Shown: positions 15,189 to 25,546, numbered from the stretch's first letter. The stretch: DNA of 64,000 nt from Claveliimonas ammoniilytica (GCF_025567415.1 NZ_JAOQJV010000006.1:1-64000), one strand, 5' to 3'. Numbers and translations are program-made. Notes: generated by a model not told the origin, from the letters alone.

Positions 15189-17447
15189 ATGGACAACAAC
15201 GAACAGAATTTTATAAATATTGTCAATGCAACAGAAAATAACCTGAAACATGTCTCATTAAAAATTCCAAAGAAAAAGATTACCGTCTTTACCGGTGTAT
15301 CCGGATCGGGTAAGTCTTCCCTTTGTCTTGATACGATCGCGGCAGAATCAAGAAGAGAACTGAATGTAACATTTCCAAGTTTTGTGCAGCAGTTTTTGCC
15401 GAAATATGGTCGTCCGGAAGTAGAACGCATGGAAAATCTTCCGGTCACTATTGTGATCGATCAGAAAAAGCCGGTAGCAAATTCACGGTCTACAGTCGGC
15501 ACTTATACCGACATTTATGCCTTGCTGCGTCTGCTTTTTTCACGTGTCGGAAAACCTTTTGTCGGATATTCGGATAGTTTTTCATTCAATCATCCCAGTG
15601 GAAAATGTGAACGCTGTGAAGGTCTTGGCGTCGTAACAGAGTTGGATATCCATAAGTTAGTAGATTTTGATAAATGTTTAAATGATGAAGGTGTTATCAA
15701 ATGGCCGGCATTTACAACAGGTGCCTGGAGATGGAAACGATATGCTTACAGCGGCTTGTTTGATCTGAACAAGAAAATAAAGGATTATTCAAAAGAAGAA
15801 ATGGATCTGTTTCTCTATTCTCCACAGATCCGTCTTAAAAATCCACCGGCCAACTGGCCAAAAACTGCGAAATATGAAGGTATTTATCCACGTATGTACC
15901 GCAGTATCATCCGATCCAAGGAAGGTCAGCTTCACAAAAAGGAACTGGATCGTATCGTTCACACATTTACCTGTCCGGACTGCAACGGAACCAGACTGAA
16001 TGCCAAAATCCGCAGTTGCCTGATCAATGGCAAAAATATCTGTGAAGTTTCCGATATGCCAATTCCTGATGCAGCAAAATTTATACATCAGATTGATGAT
16101 CCGCTGGCACGCGATATCAAATCTGAGCTTTTAAAACGGATGAACGCGCTGACAGAGATTGGACTGGGGTATCTTTCGCTTAGCCGGGGAACTGATACAC
16201 TTTCAGGCGGCGAAGCACAACGAATTAAAATTGCCAGGTATATCAATTCACCACTTACAGATATGATGTATGTACTGGATGAGCCAAGTGTAGGATTACA
16301 TGCGAGAGATATCCAAAAGCTTAAAAATTCTCTGATCAAATTAAAAGAACACGGCAATACCGTTATGATTGTAGAACATCACCGAGAAGTTATTGCACTG
16401 GCGGATCATATTGTGGATATGGGACCGGAAGCAGGTATCAATGGCGGACAGATTATGTACCAGGGCAATTATAAGGGGCTCCTGGAGTCAGATACAGTGA
16501 CAGGACGTATGTTGCGAGCAAAAACTCCGATAAAAATGGAATACAGAAAGCCGACAGGCTGGTATCAAGTTGAACATGCAAATCTTCATAATCTGAAAAA
16601 TGTAAATGTGAAGCTTCCGCTTGGCGTTATGACAGTCATTGCCGGTGTGGCCGGCTCCGGGAAAAGTTCACTGATGGAATATTTTACCAGCCAATATCCA
16701 GGCGAGGTTGTTTCAATCCGACAGAAGGATATAGGAATCAATTTGAGGTCAACTCCGGCTACATATCTGGATATTGCAGATGAGATCAGAACCCTGTTTG
16801 CAAAGGCAAATCATGTTGCAAAGGCATATTTCAGCTTCAATTCCAAAGGCGCCTGCCCTGCATGTCAGGGAAAAGGTGTAATTATATCAGAAATGGCATA
16901 TATGGATTCTATCGAGACGGTTTGTGAGATATGCCATGGAACCAGATATTCTGAGGAAGTGCTTAAATATCAATATAAAGGAAAAAACATTGCTGAAGTT
17001 ATGGATATGACAGTACGTCAGGCAATCAAATTTTTTGAAAATGTCAATTTTGTAAGCAAACTGGATACACTGGCACAGGTTGGTCTTGGATATCTACATC
17101 TGAATCAGTCAATGTCAACTCTTTCCGGCGGAGAACTGCAACGTATCAAGCTGGCGAGCAAGCTGGATGAGCGGGGACAGATATTCATTCTGGATGAACC
17201 GACAGACGGACTGCATCTGGATGATATCAGACGGCTTATGGAACTCTTCAATAAGATGACGGATCAGGGCAATACGCTGTTTATTATCGAACACAGTCTT
17301 GATATTATAAAGGATGCTGACTATATTGTAGAGCTTGGACCTGAAGGTGGTCTGGCAGGCGGCAAACTTCTCTTTGCAGGAACACCAAAAGAAATGTTAG
17401 AATCTTCCCGCAGTGTGACACGTGAATATTTAAAAGACAGTTTGTAA
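15189..17447 (+). CDS. UvrA-like ABC ATPase, short drug-resistance type
   Basis: Protein of 752 aa with two ABC ATPase halves: Walker A GVSGSGKSS (residue ~36) and GVAGSGKSS in the second half, signature LSGGEAQR and LSGGELQR, and four CxxC zinc-finger arms (KCERC, CPDC, CPAC, CEIC). The first zinc module follows Walker A after only ~100 residues, so the UvrB-binding region of true UvrA is missing. Such UvrA2-like paralogues are linked to DNA-binding drug tolerance (for example DrrC-type proteins) rather than housekeeping repair. The leader may be attenuated. Confidence 0.85.
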   Translation: MDNNEQNFINIVNATENNLKHVSLKIPKKKITVFTGVSGSGKSSLCLDTIAAESRRELNVTFPSFVQQFLPKYGRPEVERMENLPVTIVIDQKKPVANSRSTVGTYTDIYALLRLLFSRVGKPFVGYSDSFSFNHPSGKCERCEGLGVVTELDIHKLVDFDKCLNDEGVIKWPAFTTGAWRWKRYAYSGLFDLNKKIKDYSKEEMDLFLYSPQIRLKNPPANWPKTAKYEGIYPRMYRSIIRSKEGQLHKKELDRIVHTFTCPDCNGTRLNAKIRSCLINGKNICEVSDMPIPDAAKFIHQIDDPLARDIKSELLKRMNALTEIGLGYLSLSRGTDTLSGGEAQRIKIARYINSPLTDMMYVLDEPSVGLHARDIQKLKNSLIKLKEHGNTVMIVEHHREVIALADHIVDMGPEAGINGGQIMYQGNYKGLLESDTVTGRMLRAKTPIKMEYRKPTGWYQVEHANLHNLKNVNVKLPLGVMTVIAGVAGSGKSSLMEYFTSQYPGEVVSIRQKDIGINLRSTPATYLDIADEIRTLFAKANHVAKAYFSFNSKGACPACQGKGVIISEMAYMDSIETVCEICHGTRYSEEVLKYQYKGKNIAEVMDMTVRQAIKFFENVNFVSKLDTLAQVGLGYLHLNQSMSTLSGGELQRIKLASKLDERGQIFILDEPTDGLHLDDIRRLMELFNKMTDQGNTLFIIEHSLDIIKDADYIVELGPEGGLAGGKLLFAGTPKEMLESSRSVTREYLKDSL

Positions 17448-17469
17448 ATTCTGTTATACTTTTATAAAA

Positions 17470-17506
17470 GAAATTGGAACCTGCATTCACAGATTCCAAT
17501 TTCTTT
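17470..17506. terminator. Bidirectional terminator between the UvrA-like and amt genes
   Basis: GAAATTGGAA (17470-17479) pairs with TTCCAATTTC (17494-17503), followed by TTT on the plus strand and T-rich sequence on the minus strand, between two convergent genes. Confidence 0.7.
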
Positions 17507-17538
17507 ATAATATGCAATTAGAAAAGATATAAGAATAT

Positions 17539-19284
17539 CTATTCTACGTCCTTAAGTGCAGCCAGATCTTCTTCTCCTGTACGGATCTTAATAATCTTAT
17601 CTACACTGTATACGAATATCTTGCCATCTCCGATATGACCTGTGTACAGTGCCTCTCTGGCCGCCTCTACAACAGTATCTACCGGAAGATTACCAATAAC
17701 TACTTCAACTTTTACCTTTGGAAGAAGTGTTGCATCTACTTCTGCTCCACGATAACGCTCGCCGCTTCCTTTCTGGATACCGCATCCCATAACCTGTGTT
17801 ACAGTCATTCCGGTAACACCAACTGCATTCATCGCCTTTCTCAATTTATCATAACGTGACAGCTTCGCCAGAATAACAACCTTATACATACCTGTATCCA
17901 TTGCCGGCTGACGTACCACCTTAACGGCTGCATTCTTCTGTACTTCGGATGCTGCTTCATATTCTGATACGCCAAGCTGTGTATTTTCATTTTCTTCCAT
18001 GATCATAGATCCTGATACGTCCATCAGACTGAAGCCTGCATATGCAGATGCCAGACCATGTTCACAGGAATCCAGACCTTCAATCTCCTCTTCCTCACTG
18101 ACACGAAGTCCTACAGTTGCTTTGATAATCATAAATGTAATCGTGATAGTTACTACCGTCCATGCGATAACTGAAAACATTCCCAGAAGCTGTTTCCCAA
18201 GAAGTGTAAAGCCTCCACCGTAAAACAGTCCTGTCAGTGTATCGTTACCAGGCGCCGATGTTGTTGCAAAAAGTCCTGTTGCAATTGTACCCCAGATACC
18301 GTTCATACAATGAACTGCAACGGCTCCAACCGGATCATCAATACGAAGTACATAATCCAGAAGCCATACACCAAATACTACTAGCAGACCTGCGACAGCT
18401 CCGATTATGATTGCTCCAAAACAATCAGTTACATCACATGGTGCTGTGATCGCTACCAGACCGGCAAGTGATGCGTTCAGACTCATGGACACATCCGGCT
18501 TACCATATTTAATCCATGTAAAGATCATACATACAACAGTTGCTACTGCTGGAGCTACTGTTGTTGTCAGGAAAATGGAACCCAGTTGTTCTACCGATGT
18601 AGCCGCTGCTCCATTGAATCCGTACCAACCAAGCCACAGGATAAATACTCCAAGTGCTCCAAGTGCCAGGTTGTGTCCCGGAAATGCATTGACTTTTGTA
18701 ATGTTTCCCTTTTTATCTTTCGTGAATTTACCAATTCTAGGTCCAAGCATTTTTGCTCCAATAAGAGCTGAAATACCACCGACCATATGGATTGCACAGG
18801 AACCTGCAAAATCATGAAATCCCATCTGTGCAAGCCAGCCACCTCCCCAGATCCAGTGTGCTTCCACCGGATAGATGAATGCTGAGATTACTGCTGAATA
18901 AATACAGTAGGATAAGAATTTGGTTCGCTCTGCCATAGCTCCTGACACGATAGTTGCTGTGGTCGCACAGAACACTAAGTTAAACACGAAATTGGACCAG
19001 TCAAAATTAGCATACGATGTGAAAATATCAAATCCCGGTTTTCCGATCAGCCCGATCATATCCTCTCCAAGTAACAGGCTGAAACCAATCAGGATAAATG
19101 TACAGGTACCGATACAGAAGTCCATCAGGTTCTTCATGATAATATTACCGGTATTCTTTGCTCTGGTAAATCCAGCCTCCACCATTGCAAATCCAGCCTG
19201 CATCCAGAATACCAGTGCCGCTCCGATCAGGAACCAGACACCGTATACCTGCCCGTTGATTACGCTCAATATCTCGTCTGTCAT
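17539..19284 (-). CDS. amt: Ammonium transporter fused to a PII signalling domain
   Basis: Protein of 581 aa. Residues ~1-430 form an 11-helix Amt/Rh channel (for example AFAMVEAGFTRAKNTGN and MVGGISALIGAKMLGPRIG). After a linker, residues ~466-581 are a full PII (GlnK) domain: start MYKVVILAKLSR, T-loop GSGERYRGAEVD with the Tyr equivalent to the uridylylation site, and LYTGHIGDGKIFV. In separate systems GlnK plugs AmtB under nitrogen sufficiency; fusion puts gate and channel in one chain. Expression appears to be controlled by a terminator leader like that of gltB. Confidence 0.93.
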   Translation of the reverse strand: MTDEILSVINGQVYGVWFLIGAALVFWMQAGFAMVEAGFTRAKNTGNIIMKNLMDFCIGTCTFILIGFSLLLGEDMIGLIGKPGFDIFTSYANFDWSNFVFNLVFCATTATIVSGAMAERTKFLSYCIYSAVISAFIYPVEAHWIWGGGWLAQMGFHDFAGSCAIHMVGGISALIGAKMLGPRIGKFTKDKKGNITKVNAFPGHNLALGALGVFILWLGWYGFNGAAATSVEQLGSIFLTTTVAPAVATVVCMIFTWIKYGKPDVSMSLNASLAGLVAITAPCDVTDCFGAIIIGAVAGLLVVFGVWLLDYVLRIDDPVGAVAVHCMNGIWGTIATGLFATTSAPGNDTLTGLFYGGGFTLLGKQLLGMFSVIAWTVVTITITFMIIKATVGLRVSEEEEIEGLDSCEHGLASAYAGFSLMDVSGSMIMEENENTQLGVSEYEAASEVQKNAAVKVVRQPAMDTGMYKVVILAKLSRYDKLRKAMNAVGVTGMTVTQVMGCGIQKGSGERYRGAEVDATLLPKVKVEVVIGNLPVDTVVEAAREALYTGHIGDGKIFVYSVDKIIKIRTGEEDLAALKDVE

Positions 19285-19314
19285 AATACTTCCTCCTTTA
19301 GATTCCTAAAAATA

Positions 19315-19398
19315 ACAAGAAAAAAGGCGCTATAGAAATTAATCTATAACGCCTTCGTTCGATGTATGCATAATAGCATTTGCATTTTTATTTGTCAA
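19315..19398 (-). promoter_or_regulatory. amt promoter and leader terminator
   Basis: Read on the minus strand: TTGACA (19398-19393), 17 bases, TATTAT (19375-19370), then within ~10 bases of the expected start a 13-bp hairpin, AAGGCGTTATAGA (19355-19343) with TCTATAGCGCCTT (19336-19324), followed by a T run. The terminator is thus at the very beginning of the message. An alternative small hairpin, AAC-GAAGGC-GUU, would use the terminator's first arm and exclude it. ATCGAAC precedes it, as in the gltB leader. This layout indicates antitermination control. Confidence 0.7.
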
Positions 19399-19471
19399 TT
19401 AACTTTGTGCTTTTTGTTGAATACAGAGATTTTTATGCATTACATTTCATAATTTTGTAAAAATACGCTAA

Positions 19472-20977
19472 TTAATAGCCAAGTAAACTGTAATCTACTG
19501 CTCTGGCAGCATCTCTTCCTTCACGGATTGCCCATACAACCAGAGACTGTCCGCGATGCATATCGCCAGCTGTGTAGACATTTTTCACGCTTGTCGCATA
19601 TGCCCCCGGCTCCGTCTGTACATTCGTGCGGGCATTTCGCTCTACGCCGAATGCCTTGGTAACATACTCCTCACAGCCTAAGAATCCTGCTGCGATCAGC
19701 ACCAGATCTACTGCCACTTCATATTCACTGCCTGCTACTTCAGCCATCATTCTGCGCCCACTCTTCTCGTCCACTTTGCTTTCCAGTTTCACCAGAACAG
19801 CCTTGCATACATTTCCGTTTTTATCCTTGATAAACTCCTTTACCGTAGTCTGATAGACACGAGGATCCTTACCAAATACTGCTGCCACTTCTTCCTGACC
19901 ATAATCCGTCTTCAGAATCTTAGGCCATTCCGGCCATGGATTGGATGGCAGACGTTCTTCCGGTGCTTTCGGCATCATTTCCAGTTGAAGGACAGATTTG
20001 GCTCCATGACGCATCGCAGTACCACAACAGTCATTTCCCGTATCACCGCCTCCGATGATCATAACTCTCTTGCCTTTGGCAGAAATACAGCTTCCTGCTT
20101 TCAATAAAGATGCTTTTGCCTCTTTTCCCTTTTCCGGATCTGCCCAGAGTGCCTTCGTAGTGGAAGTCAGGAAATCTACAGCAAAATAAATCCCTTTCGC
20201 GTCTCTTCCCGGTACTTTGATGTCACGTGGATTCTTGGCTCCGCAGGCAAGGATAACACGGTCATATTCCTTCAAAAGCTCTGCCGCTTTCTTATCCTTT
20301 CCCACATTACAGTTATAGACAAAGGTTACGCCTTCCTGCTCCATGACTGCAATCTTCCGGTCGATGATATGCTTCTCCAGCTTCATATTCGGAATCCCAT
20401 AGCGCAGCAGACCGCCTGCTTTATCTTCTCTTTCATATACGGTGACCAAATGTCCCCGCTTATTCAGCTGATCTGCTGCCGCAAGTCCGGACGGACCGGA
20501 ACCTATGACAGCCACTTTCTTGCCAGTACGCGTCTTTGGCGGCTTCGGAGCAGCATATCCTTCAGCATACGCCCGTTCTATGATTGAGTATTCATTAGAA
20601 CGCGTTGCCACCGGATCTCCATTTAGATTGCAGGTACATGCCTTCTCACAGAGTGCCGGGCAGACTCTGGACGTAAATTCCGGAAAGTTATTCGTCTTAT
20701 GAAGTCGGTCATAGGCAAGCTGCCAGTTGCCATGATAGACCAGATCATTCCATTCCGGCACCAGATTATTTAACGGACATCCACTTGCCATTCCGGCGAT
20801 CATCATACCCGCCTGGCAAAACGGTACTCCACAATCCATACATCGGGCTCCCTGTTTTTTCTGTTCTTCTTCCGTCAATGGCTTATGGAACTCCCGGAAA
20901 TGGCTGATCCTTTCCTTTGGTGCTTCTGCCTTTTTATCCTGTCTCTCATAATCTAAAAATCCTGTTGCTTTTCCCAT
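19472..20977 (-). CDS. gltD: Glutamate synthase small subunit
   Basis: Protein of 501 aa, the FAD/NAD(P)H-binding subunit passing electrons to GltB. It has the N-terminal Fe-S cysteine region (CMDCGVPFCQ and CPALCEKACTCNLN), the FAD-binding GSGPSGLAAADQL (residue ~158) and the NAD(P)H-binding IGGGDTGNDC, with the C-terminal TAGDMHRGQSLVVWAI. It lies 12 bases after gltB on the same message. Confidence 0.95.
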   Translation of the reverse strand: MGKATGFLDYERQDKKAEAPKERISHFREFHKPLTEEEQKKQGARCMDCGVPFCQAGMMIAGMASGCPLNNLVPEWNDLVYHGNWQLAYDRLHKTNNFPEFTSRVCPALCEKACTCNLNGDPVATRSNEYSIIERAYAEGYAAPKPPKTRTGKKVAVIGSGPSGLAAADQLNKRGHLVTVYEREDKAGGLLRYGIPNMKLEKHIIDRKIAVMEQEGVTFVYNCNVGKDKKAAELLKEYDRVILACGAKNPRDIKVPGRDAKGIYFAVDFLTSTTKALWADPEKGKEAKASLLKAGSCISAKGKRVMIIGGGDTGNDCCGTAMRHGAKSVLQLEMMPKAPEERLPSNPWPEWPKILKTDYGQEEVAAVFGKDPRVYQTTVKEFIKDKNGNVCKAVLVKLESKVDEKSGRRMMAEVAGSEYEVAVDLVLIAAGFLGCEEYVTKAFGVERNARTNVQTEPGAYATSVKNVYTAGDMHRGQSLVVWAIREGRDAARAVDYSLLGY

Positions 20978-20989
20978 GGTTCACCCCTC

Positions 20990-23900
20990 CTATTCCTTTC
21001 CGTTCTTGATCGCATAAAATGCTTCGATCTTTGCCTGTTCGCTGCTTAGACCTTTCTCTTCCATCTGAAGCACGAAGGTCTGCATCTTCTCATAGTCAAA
21101 CGGGATGACCTTTTTAAATTTCGGCAGATATTCTTCAAAATGATCTAATATCTCCTGTCCGATCTCGGAACCTGTATGCTTCACATGTTCTTCGATCATG
21201 CCCTGCAGTTCCAGAATGTCATATTTAGAAGTGACATGCACCATATTTACCATACCTTTATTAATCTTACGGTAAAGCGTATTATCTTGATCCAGCACAT
21301 ACGCGATACCGCCACTCATACCTGCTGCGAAGTTCTTGCCGACAGGTCCAAGGATTGCGACACGTCCACCGGTCATGTATTCACAGCCGTGATCTCCGAC
21401 ACCTTCTGCGACCGCCATTGCACCCGAATTACGGACACAGAAACGTTCGCCGGCGAGTCCGTTGATAAATGCCTTACCATCTGTTGCACCATAAAGTGCT
21501 ACATTACCGATGATCATATTTTCATTGTGGCGATAGGTAACTTCCTTCGGTGGGAATACCACAAGCTTACCACCGGACAGACCTTTTCCGAAATAGTCAT
21601 TGCTGTCACCGGTCAGTTCCAGTGTCAGACCCTTCGGGATAAATGCACCAAAGCTCTGTCCTCCGGCACCTTCACAGTGGATCACAAAATGATCCTCCGG
21701 CAGTCCTTCCGGATAATGTCTGGTAATCTCCGAACCAAAGATTGTACCAAAGGTACGGTTTACATTGGATACCTTTACATGGATACTCTTCTTCTGCTTC
21801 TTCTCCAGTGCCTTGCCAAGTTCTTTCAACAGCACCTTCTCATCCAGTGTCTTCTCCAGTTCAAAGTCAAACTTCTTCGCCGGGTTAAAGGTCTGTTCTG
21901 CTGATCCTGCATAGTCCTGTCTCAGAATACCGGACAGATCCAGTGTAGACGCATGTCTGGACTTCGGATGTTCTTTTACACGCAGCAGATCTGTTCTTCC
22001 TACCAGTTCATCAATCGTATGTACGCCGAGTTTTGCCATATATTCTCTTAAATTCTGTGCAATAAACCGCATAAAGTTCACCACATATTCCGGCTTTCCA
22101 CGGAAACGTTTACGAAGTTCCGGATTCTGGGTTGCGATACCAACCGGACAGGTATCCAGATTGCAGACTCTCATCATCACACATCCCATAGTTACCAATG
22201 GTGCCGTGGCGAAACCGAATTCCTCTGCTCCAAGGATTGCTGCGATTGCCACATCACGACCACTCATTAATTTTCCATCTGTCTCGATGCGTACACGATC
22301 ACGCAGGCCATTCTGCAGCAGTGTCTGATGCGTCTCCGCAAGTCCGAGTTCCCACGGAAGTCCCGCATTATGGATTGAACTTCCCGGTGCCGCTCCTGTA
22401 CCGCCGTCATATCCAGAGATAAGGATCAGTCCTGCTCCTGCCTTTGCTACACCTGCGGCAATTGTTCCGACTCCCGCCTCAGATACTAATTTGACCGAAA
22501 TACGTGCGTCCTTGTTCGCATTCTTACAATCATAGATCAGCTGTGCCAGATCTTCAATCGAATAAATATCATGATGCGGCGGCGGTGAGATCAGACCTAC
22601 ACCAGGGGTTGAATGTCTGGTCTTAGCAATCCAAGGATAGACCTTTCCGGCTGGCAGATGTCCACCTTCACCTGGTTTTGCTCCCTGCGCCATCTTAATC
22701 TGGATTTCTTTTGCACTTACCAGATAACGGCTGGTGACACCAAAACGTCCGGATGCGATCTGTTTGATGGCAGAACAGCGGTCAGAATCCAGTCGTTCGA
22801 TTTCTTCTCCACCTTCACCACTGTTGGATTTACCATGCAGACTGTTCATGGCAAGTGCCATCGTCTCATGAGCTTCCTTTGAGATAGATCCATAGGACAT
22901 GGCTCCTGTCTTAAATCTTGTCACGATCTCGTCTACAGATTCTACTTCTTCGATTGGCACGCCTTTCTCCGGGAAGTTAAATTCAAACTGTCCTCGCAGA
23001 TTAATTCCGGCACCCTCTTCATTGACCAGTTCCGTATATTCCCGGAACAGTTCATAATTGCCTGTCTGTGTAGACTGCTGCAGCAGATGGATTGTCTTAG
23101 GATTATACAGATGCTGCTCACCCTGGCTTTTACTCTTGTGCTGACCTATGCTGTCCAGCGTCATATCAGAATCATAGCCCAACAGATCAAAGGCTTCCGC
23201 ATGCATTTTTGCATAATCTTCTGCAATCTCCTCGATACCAATACCGCCAACACGGCTAACTGTATCGGTAAAATATTTATCAATAAAGGACTGTTTCAAA
23301 CCCAATGCTTCAAATATCTTGGCACCCTGATAAGACTGAATGGTAGAAATACCCATCTTAGATGCAATCTTAACAATCCCCGCCAGTATACCGTTACTGT
23401 ATGCTTCTACTGCCGCATAGTAATCCTTCTGAAGCATATCATCCTCAATCAGCTGATGGATGCTCGCGTATGCCAGATATGGGTTCACCGCACAGGCTCC
23501 GTAACCGAGAAGGGTCGCGAATTCATGTACAGCCTTCGGTTCACCGGTTTCAATAATGATTCCTACCGCAGTACGTTTCTTGGTTCTTACCAGATGCTGC
23601 TGTACCCCGGATACTGCAAGCAGTGACGGAATTGCCACATGAAATTCATCCACTCCTCTGTCAGACAGGATTAAAATGTTCGCTCCTTCATTAATTGCCT
23701 TATCTACCTGTACAAACAGATAGTCCATCATGGTTTCCAGATTTGAGTTTTTATAATAAGTAGTCGGAATCACAGCTACCTGATAGCCATCCTGCTTCAT
23801 TGTCTTAATCTTCAGGAGATCCGTATCTGTAAGAATTGGATTATTCACCTTAAGCATCCTGCAGTTCTCTGCTTTTTCTTCCAGCAGATTACCATCTTTT

Positions 23901-25513
23901 CCAAGATATACGGTAGTAGAAGTTACCACTTTCTCACGTATCGCATCGATTGGCGGATTGGTTACCTGTGCGAATAACTGCTTAAAATAACCAAATAACG
24001 GCTGTCTCTTATCAGACAATACCGCCAGCGGCACATCAATACCCATGGAAGAAATGCCTTCTCCACCTTTTACTGCCATAGGCAGGATTGTTGTCCGTAC
24101 ATCTTCATAGGTGTAACCAAATGCTTTCTGCAGACGCTTGCACTCTTCTTTGGTATAGGTCTGGACTGATTCATTCGGAATCTTCAAATCCTTTAATTCG
24201 ATCAGTGCTCCATCCAGCCATTCACCATATGGTTCTCTGTCGGCATACATATTCTTCAGTTCCTGATCGTCGATCACGCGGCCTTTTACCGTATCCACTA
24301 ACAGCATTTTACCAGGATGCAGACGTTCTTTTACCACAATACGTGCCGGATCTAATGGAAGTACGCCTACTTCTGATGACAGAATCAATGTGTCATCATC
24401 CATAATATAGTAACGTGATGGGCGCAGACCATTACGGTCAAGCACTGCTCCCATACAGTCTCCATCTGAAAACAGGATGGATGCCGGACCATCCCATGGC
24501 TCCATCATTGTCGCATAATACTGATAAAAGTCTTTTTGATTCTGTGGCATGCTGCGGTTATTCGCCCATGGTTCCGGAATAGAGATCATGACTGCAAGCG
24601 GCAGTTCCATACCATTCATTACCATGAATTCCAATGTATTATCCAGCATTGCAGAATCTGAACCTGTATTATCGATAGCCGGAAGTACCTTCAGCATCTC
24701 ACCTTTCAGATATGGTGATTCCATCGTCTCTTCCCTTGCACGCATCTTATCCACATTGCCCCGGATCGTATTGATCTCACCATTATGTACAATAAAGCGG
24801 TTCGGATGTGCACGCTCCCAGCTAGGATTGGTATTCGTACTGAAACGGGAATGCACAATTGCAATCGCGGATTCAAAATCCGGATCCTGCAGATCTTCAA
24901 AGAACAGACGAAGCTGTCCGACTAAGAACATACCTTTGTATACGATAGTACGGCTGGACAGAGAGCATACATAGGTATCATTACTCTGCTCAAATACCTT
25001 TCTTACCACATACAGACGACGGTCAAAATCCAGACCCCTGGCAATCTGAGATGGACGGCGGATAAATGCCTGTTCAATGCACGGCATACATTCCAGTGCT
25101 TTCTTGCCAAGCACTTCGGAACGGATCGGCACTTTTCTCCATCCCAGAAATTCCAGACCTTCTTTTTCGGTAATGACTTCAAAAATCTTCTTTGCCTGAT
25201 TTCGCTTCAACTCATCCTGTGGGAAGAAAAACATACCTACACCGTAATCCCGTTCTCCGTCCAGACGGATTCCTAACGGTTTACAGACCTTTGAGAAGAA
25301 ACGGTGTGAAACCTGTGACAGAATACCAACACCATCTCCGGTCTTGCCTTCTGCATCCTTACCGGCTCTGTGCTCCAAATTCTCAACGATCTCCAGCGCA
25401 TTCTCAACGGTTTTGTGAGATTTTTCTCCTTTGATATTAACGATCGCGCCGATTCCGCAGTTATCATGTTCAAATTGCGGTCTGTACAGACCTTTACTTG
25501 CAAATCCACTCAT
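20990..25513 (-). CDS. gltB: Glutamate synthase large subunit
   Basis: Protein of 1507 aa converting 2-oxoglutarate and glutamine to two glutamates. It has an N-terminal class II glutaminase (mature Cys1 is Cys19, in NCGIGAIV, after an 18-residue propeptide), a central linker domain, the FMN-binding synthase barrel (for example PPPHHDIYSIEDLAQLIYD and GGTGAAPGSSIHNAG), the 3Fe-4S cysteines around CVMMRVCNLDTCPVG, and the C-terminal beta-helix (GKLVVFPP). Full length. With gltD and Amt-PII it forms an ammonium-assimilation block, and its leader resembles that of amt. Confidence 0.96.
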   Translation of the reverse strand: MSGFASKGLYRPQFEHDNCGIGAIVNIKGEKSHKTVENALEIVENLEHRAGKDAEGKTGDGVGILSQVSHRFFSKVCKPLGIRLDGERDYGVGMFFFPQDELKRNQAKKIFEVITEKEGLEFLGWRKVPIRSEVLGKKALECMPCIEQAFIRRPSQIARGLDFDRRLYVVRKVFEQSNDTYVCSLSSRTIVYKGMFLVGQLRLFFEDLQDPDFESAIAIVHSRFSTNTNPSWERAHPNRFIVHNGEINTIRGNVDKMRAREETMESPYLKGEMLKVLPAIDNTGSDSAMLDNTLEFMVMNGMELPLAVMISIPEPWANNRSMPQNQKDFYQYYATMMEPWDGPASILFSDGDCMGAVLDRNGLRPSRYYIMDDDTLILSSEVGVLPLDPARIVVKERLHPGKMLLVDTVKGRVIDDQELKNMYADREPYGEWLDGALIELKDLKIPNESVQTYTKEECKRLQKAFGYTYEDVRTTILPMAVKGGEGISSMGIDVPLAVLSDKRQPLFGYFKQLFAQVTNPPIDAIREKVVTSTTVYLGKDGNLLEEKAENCRMLKVNNPILTDTDLLKIKTMKQDGYQVAVIPTTYYKNSNLETMMDYLFVQVDKAINEGANILILSDRGVDEFHVAIPSLLAVSGVQQHLVRTKKRTAVGIIIETGEPKAVHEFATLLGYGACAVNPYLAYASIHQLIEDDMLQKDYYAAVEAYSNGILAGIVKIASKMGISTIQSYQGAKIFEALGLKQSFIDKYFTDTVSRVGGIGIEEIAEDYAKMHAEAFDLLGYDSDMTLDSIGQHKSKSQGEQHLYNPKTIHLLQQSTQTGNYELFREYTELVNEEGAGINLRGQFEFNFPEKGVPIEEVESVDEIVTRFKTGAMSYGSISKEAHETMALAMNSLHGKSNSGEGGEEIERLDSDRCSAIKQIASGRFGVTSRYLVSAKEIQIKMAQGAKPGEGGHLPAGKVYPWIAKTRHSTPGVGLISPPPHHDIYSIEDLAQLIYDCKNANKDARISVKLVSEAGVGTIAAGVAKAGAGLILISGYDGGTGAAPGSSIHNAGLPWELGLAETHQTLLQNGLRDRVRIETDGKLMSGRDVAIAAILGAEEFGFATAPLVTMGCVMMRVCNLDTCPVGIATQNPELRKRFRGKPEYVVNFMRFIAQNLREYMAKLGVHTIDELVGRTDLLRVKEHPKSRHASTLDLSGILRQDYAGSAEQTFNPAKKFDFELEKTLDEKVLLKELGKALEKKQKKSIHVKVSNVNRTFGTIFGSEITRHYPEGLPEDHFVIHCEGAGGQSFGAFIPKGLTLELTGDSNDYFGKGLSGGKLVVFPPKEVTYRHNENMIIGNVALYGATDGKAFINGLAGERFCVRNSGAMAVAEGVGDHGCEYMTGGRVAILGPVGKNFAAGMSGGIAYVLDQDNTLYRKINKGMVNMVHVTSKYDILELQGMIEEHVKHTGSEIGQEILDHFEEYLPKFKKVIPFDYEKMQTFVLQMEEKGLSSEQAKIEAFYAIKNGKE

Positions 25514-25546
25514 ATAAGCATTCCCCTTTCTGATTTATCCAGATAC

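Noticed and set aside
21176..21904. 242-codon plus-strand frame
   Set aside because: Falls inside gltB on the other strand, and the translation is the usual composition of a shadow frame.
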